A DNA stretch of 26,555 nucleotides from JAJFTV01 sp964532655. GTDB lineage: Bacteria > Chloroflexota > Anaerolineae > Anaerolineales > Anaerolineaceae. The notes below the pieces were generated by a model. The model had not been told where the DNA came from, did not search any database, and saw nothing but the letters and a program-made list of their open reading frames with translations. The translations under genes were made by a program, and so were the position numbers. The stretch spans positions 1 to 26,555 of the forward strand of contig CAZHMZ010000036.1 in assembly GCA_964532655.1 (NCBI GenBank), in the 5' to 3' direction. This document shows, one piece after another, positions 23,070-26,555 of the stretch; position 1 is the first letter of the stretch; each line of letters begins with the position of its first letter.

Positions 23070-24224
23070 TTAGTGATAGAGCAAAAACGGCGCGCGCTGC
23101 TGTTCAAAAACAGCCAGGCTGTCCGTCCACGGGGCAGTGATTTTCTCCAGCGGGTCGCCATTTAAAATTTGCTGGCGAACCCTGCTGTTGCCCAATAACA
23201 GATCAAAATGCGGATGTGGGCTTTCCCAACTGGTTTCCAGGAAATGAAACTGTGGGCAGAGTCTCATGACAGTTTGAATAATGGCGATACCGGTCGGGAT
23301 CGCCCGAAAGCGCGTCAGATCGGTCAGGTGCAGTTGTACACCCTGACATATCTCACCGGCATGTTTGCTGAAATACGGCGAAAAGTAAGTGGGACGGAAC
23401 CTGACGCCTTCCAGACCCAACTCATTCAGCGCCTCAGACAGGATGCAGCCATTCACCCAGGGTGCGCCAATCACCTCAAAGGGCCGGCTGGAGCCGCGTC
23501 CTTCTGAAAGGTTGGTACCCTCAATCAAACAGGTGCACGGGTACAGGTACGCGCTGGAAAGCTGCGGGATTCCGGGCGAAGTGGGCACCCAGGGCAATCC
23601 AGTCTGACCAAAACTCATCTCGCGCTGCCAGCCTTCCATGTTTATCACCAGTACATCAGCCTTGAGCGAAAGACGGTCATTCATAAAACCGGCCAGTTCG
23701 CCAACCGTCATGCCATGCTGGATAGGCATGGAAGCGATCCCGATAAACGATTCGTAGCCGGGATCAATCAGTGGGCTTACCGCCGGGCAGCCGCCCAGCG
23801 GATTAGGCCTGTCAAGCACCATCACCGGCTTGCCGTAGATACCCCCTGCTTTCAGGATGTGATACAGGGTGCTGATAAAGGTGTAAAAACGCGCCCCCAC
23901 ATCCTGCATATCGAACAAAAGCATATCCAACCCTGAAAGCATCTTGGCGGTGGGTTCCCGCTGTTCTCCGTACAGGCTGTAGGCCGGCAGCCCGGTACGC
24001 AGATCAAAAGTGGAAGCCACTTCGGTAGCGTCAGGCTGGTATCCAAGATACCCGTGTTCCGGCCCAAATATTGCATGGATCTTCACGCCCGATGCCAGCA
24101 GCGCATCCAGACTGTGTGATAAATCGGGCAGAACGGCAGCCGGGTGCGTCACCAGCCCTACCCGGGCACCCGAGAGTTTTTCCCTGTGATCCAGAAACAC
24201 CTGTAATCCTGTTTGTATACTCAT
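23070..24224 (-). CDS. DUF1343 / NamZ-like exo-beta-N-acetylmuramidase
   Basis: A 384-residue protein with the DUF1343 hallmarks VGLVTHPAAV, IFGPEHGYLG, LLFDMQDVGARFYTFISTL, MVLDRPNPLGG, LPWVPTSPGIP, YPCTCLIEGTNLSEGRGSSRPFEVIGAPW and FSKHAGEICQGVQLHL. NamZ of Bacillus releases N-acetylmuramic acid from the non-reducing end of peptidoglycan fragments (family GH171). No signal peptide is present from the chosen start, so this copy is likely cytoplasmic and would serve in wall recycling. The start at 24224 is chosen by homology to MSIQTGLQVFL-type beginnings; the ribosome binding site (GTGAGA) is weak. It diverges from oligoendopeptidase F. Confidence 0.9.
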   Translation of the reverse strand: MSIQTGLQVFLDHREKLSGARVGLVTHPAAVLPDLSHSLDALLASGVKIHAIFGPEHGYLGYQPDATEVASTFDLRTGLPAYSLYGEQREPTAKMLSGLDMLLFDMQDVGARFYTFISTLYHILKAGGIYGKPVMVLDRPNPLGGCPAVSPLIDPGYESFIGIASMPIQHGMTVGELAGFMNDRLSLKADVLVINMEGWQREMSFGQTGLPWVPTSPGIPQLSSAYLYPCTCLIEGTNLSEGRGSSRPFEVIGAPWVNGCILSEALNELGLEGVRFRPTYFSPYFSKHAGEICQGVQLHLTDLTRFRAIPTGIAIIQTVMRLCPQFHFLETSWESPHPHFDLLLGNSRVRQQILNGDPLEKITAPWTDSLAVFEQQRAPFLLYH

Positions 24225-24240
24225 TGGGGTCTCACGAGCA

Positions 24241-24248
24241 ATTATAAT
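24241..24248. promoter_or_regulatory. Palindromic candidate -10 box between divergent genes
   Basis: ATTATAAT is its own reverse complement, so a TATAAT hexamer is available on both strands in the 60-base gap between the NamZ-like and PepF genes. The -35 regions are poor in both directions. Confidence 0.4.
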
Positions 24249-24284
24249 ACTCACATCAACGAAATTGGATGAAAGGAACAACCA

Positions 24285-26099
24285 ATGTCCACCCAAACTC
24301 TTCCCGCCCGCGCCGAAATCCCGGAAAACGAAACCTGGAATGTTGCCAGTATTTTTCCGAATGCTGAAGCCTGGAAAAAGGCTTACACGGAACTGGAAGC
24401 TGCCTTACCCGAAGCAGAAAAGTTCCAGGGTACACTCGGCAGCAGTCCCAAAGTATTGCTGGAGTGGCTTAATGAAAGCCAGAAGCTGAAACAAAAACTG
24501 TATCATCTCTACATTTATGCATCCCTCAATTATTCTGTCGATGCCACCAACCAGAATTATGCCGAGATGGCGGGTATGATCAGCGGACTGGCTTCGCGCG
24601 CTATGACCGTCACCGCTTTCACCGAACCTGAGATCATGGAAATTGGTTTTGATAAATTGCATGAATGGGTGAAAACCGAGCCCGGGCTCCAGGTCTACAA
24701 ACAGTATTTCTACAATCTGGAAAGACAGGCTCCGCACATCCGCAGCGCCGAGGTGGAGACTTTGCTGGGTCAGGTAACCGATCCCTTTGAGGCGGCCTCT
24801 GAAATCCACAATATTCTGGCCGTGGCTGATTTAACCTTCAAGCCCACCATGGACAGCCAGGGCGACAAGCATGAAGTAAACCACAGCAACATGGCTCAAC
24901 TGCTTTCCAGCCGGGATGGTGAGCTTCGCCGCACCGCCTGGGAAAACTACGCCGACGCGCATCTGGCGTTTAAAAACACCATGACAAGCTGTCTGTCAGC
25001 CGGATACCGCAAGGATGTATTTTTTGCGCGAGCGCGGAAGTACCAGAGCAGTCTTGAAGCGGCTTTGGCCCCCAGCTTTCTGCCGGTGGAGGTGTATCAC
25101 AACGTGATCAACACCTACCGCAAAAACCTGCCCGTCTGGCATCGCTATTGGGAAGTGTGCCAGAAGGCACTCAAGCTGGACACCATGCATGTGTATGATA
25201 CCCGTGCCGATCTGATCGACAAAATGCCGCAGGTGACCTGGGAGCAAATCGGCGATCTGATTGTAGAAGGCGTGCGGGTTTTGGGCGATGACTATGCCGA
25301 AAATGTGCGGCGCGGCATCCGCGACCTGCGCTGGGTGGATTATCATCCCAACAAGGGCAAGCGCTTTGGCGCGTTCTCATCTGGGGCTGCCGGGACCCAA
25401 CCGTTCATCATGATGAGCTTTGATCAATCACTGGGTTCGCTGGGTACGCTGGCGCACGAACTGGGCCATTCCATGCATTCGCTGCTGGCCTGGGCAGAAC
25501 AGCCGCTGGTTTATTCGGATTACAGCCTGTTTGTTGCTGAGGTGGCTTCCAACTTCCACCAGGCCATCGTCCGTTCTTATTTATTCGATACCATCGACGA
25601 TCCCGCTTTCCAGATGGGCGTCATCGACGAGGCGATGTCCAATTTCCACCGCTACTTCTTCATCATGCCCAGCCTGGCCATCTTCGATCTGGAGACGCAT
25701 GCTGAACTGGAACGCGGCGGTGCTTTTACTGCCGACTATCTGACCAATCTGATGGCCGATATCCTTCAGGAAGGCTACGGCCCCAATGTGGTGGTCGACC
25801 GCGAACGCGCCGGCAGCCTGTGGATGCAGTTCTCCACGCACCTGTATTCCAATTACTACACCTACCAGTACACCACAGGCATTTCCGCCGCGCACGGCCT
25901 GGCCGAACCCATTCTGGCCGGTGACACAGCCGCCCGTGACCGCTATCTCTCCATGCTCAAGGCCGGCTCATCGGTAGATCCGCTGGATGCACTCAAGATG
26001 GCCGGTGTGGATATGACCACCCCCGAACCGGTGGAGAAAACCTTCAAGGTGCTGGAAAAGATGATCGACCGGTTGGAGAATCTGGTATCCCATGGATAA
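24285..26099 (+). CDS. pepF: Oligoendopeptidase F (M3B metallopeptidase)
   Basis: A 604-residue cytoplasmic zinc peptidase of family M3B. The zinc motif LAHELGHSMHS has His391, Glu392 and His395, and the third ligand Glu419 lies in SLFVAEVASNFHQ. Typical PepF segments are WNVASIFPN near the start, ARKYQSSLEAAL, GKRFGAFSSG, PFIMMSFDQSLGSLGTLAHE and YQYTTGISAAHGLAEPIL near the end. It cleaves short peptides and probably recycles amino acids from imported or processed peptides. AAAGGA lies 7 bases before the ATG, fixing the start. The length is normal for the family. Its stop overlaps the start of the next gene by 8 bases, so the two are cotranscribed. Confidence 0.95.
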   Translation: MSTQTLPARAEIPENETWNVASIFPNAEAWKKAYTELEAALPEAEKFQGTLGSSPKVLLEWLNESQKLKQKLYHLYIYASLNYSVDATNQNYAEMAGMISGLASRAMTVTAFTEPEIMEIGFDKLHEWVKTEPGLQVYKQYFYNLERQAPHIRSAEVETLLGQVTDPFEAASEIHNILAVADLTFKPTMDSQGDKHEVNHSNMAQLLSSRDGELRRTAWENYADAHLAFKNTMTSCLSAGYRKDVFFARARKYQSSLEAALAPSFLPVEVYHNVINTYRKNLPVWHRYWEVCQKALKLDTMHVYDTRADLIDKMPQVTWEQIGDLIVEGVRVLGDDYAENVRRGIRDLRWVDYHPNKGKRFGAFSSGAAGTQPFIMMSFDQSLGSLGTLAHELGHSMHSLLAWAEQPLVYSDYSLFVAEVASNFHQAIVRSYLFDTIDDPAFQMGVIDEAMSNFHRYFFIMPSLAIFDLETHAELERGGAFTADYLTNLMADILQEGYGPNVVVDRERAGSLWMQFSTHLYSNYYTYQYTTGISAAHGLAEPILAGDTAARDRYLSMLKAGSSVDPLDALKMAGVDMTTPEPVEKTFKVLEKMIDRLENLVSHG

Positions 26100-26555
26100 T
26101 GCCCTGTCCTGGCTGAACCGGTTTGAGGCAACGCACCTGCGCCGCACCACGCAGGCCATGCTGCGGCATATCAACGATCCGGATGTGGATGAAAACAAAC
26201 GACAGCAGATGATCGATGCTGCGCTGGTGCACAGCCGTGAAAATCCGGACCGTCTGGAATATCCTGAGCTGCTGCTTCAACTGGCCGCTTTGTTTTTCTC
26301 ACTCGAGGATCCGGCTGCTGCTGAAGAATATCTGCGACTGGCACGTGAGCAGTTGCCGGAAGGCAGCCATGCCAGTGCGGTAGCCGCCTGGATGCAGGGC
26401 ATCACCTTCTGGAAAACCGGCGAGAACTGGCAGGCGTTTTCTTTCTGGTACACCGCCCGCGAGATCTTTGAAAAGCTGGCGGTACAGCAGGAAGAAGCCG
26501 ACAAAAACGTGAACGCCGCGTGGTACCGCGACCTGCTGACGCGCATCAACATGGA
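26092..26555 (+). CDS. Helical-repeat protein of unknown function (3' partial)
   Basis: The reading frame begins at an ATG inside the end of pepF (8-base overlap) and runs open to the window edge (at least 154 residues). The sequence MDNALSWLNRFEATHLRR is followed by amphipathic helices such as EYPELLLQLAALFFSLEDPAAAEEYLRLA and a WMQGITFWKTGENWQAFSFWYTAREIFEKL stretch, which look like tetratricopeptide-type helix pairs. I do not recognise a specific family. The overlap implies translational coupling with pepF, but no functional link can be shown. Confidence 0.7.
   Translation, partial: MDNALSWLNRFEATHLRRTTQAMLRHINDPDVDENKRQQMIDAALVHSRENPDRLEYPELLLQLAALFFSLEDPAAAEEYLRLAREQLPEGSHASAVAAWMQGITFWKTGENWQAFSFWYTAREIFEKLAVQQEEADKNVNAAWYRDLLTRINM

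Overview
The window looks like part of a Chloroflexota chromosome, probably Anaerolineae-like. This is inferred from the mix of families (membrane-GAF-HD-GYP sensor, signal-less LysM proteins, HerA-like ATPase plus LCP protein, CapA lipoprotein, NamZ-type muramidase, PepF), the mid-to-high GC content and the AGGAG-type ribosome binding sites. No rRNA, tRNA, CRISPR array, transposase or phage gene was found.

Region 1 (1-3000): a partial membrane-anchored GAF-GAF-HD-GYP c-di-GMP phosphodiesterase-type sensor. It converges, with overlapping stop codons, on a gene of the L-2-amino-thiazoline-4-carboxylate hydrolase-like family.

Region 2 (2968-10650, minus strand): an amino-acid catabolic block. 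One probable operon reads class III aminotransferase, substrate-binding lipoprotein, ornithine-cyclodeaminase-family protein, permease, ATPase, permease. It has a plausible promoter (8651-8680) and a strong terminator (2968-2997). Just upstream, separated by a terminator built partly from coding sequence, lie two translationally coupled genes resembling fructoselysine-6-phosphate deglycase (FrlB) and fructoselysine 6-kinase (FrlD). Together they suggest uptake and degradation of an amino acid or of its glycated (Amadori) form.

Region 3 (10700-14750): two tandem pentapeptide-repeat genes on the minus strand diverge from three paralogous plus-strand genes. Those three encode signal-peptide-less proteins with a nearly identical C-terminal LysM domain and variable charged N-termini. 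The last is followed 4 bases later by a protein with a DhaL/DAK2-like metal-site signature.

Region 4 (14817-19664): a GNAT protein and a HerA-like ATPase form a probable operon. Next comes an LCP-family (LytR-CpsA-Psr) cell-envelope gene whose leader can fold into a three-way junction with an alternative pairing.

Region 5 (19665-20110): about 450 bases without a convincing gene, holding two diverged copies of a roughly 130-base GC-hairpin repeat and a perfect 19-base inverted repeat.

Region 6 (20107-26555): a small secreted or lipoprotein candidate, a PIG-L (LmbE) deacetylase, a CapA-like lipoprotein, a NamZ/DUF1343 muramidase, an oligoendopeptidase F and the start of a helical-repeat protein. 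Cell-envelope functions recur across regions 3 to 6 (LysM, LCP, CapA, NamZ).
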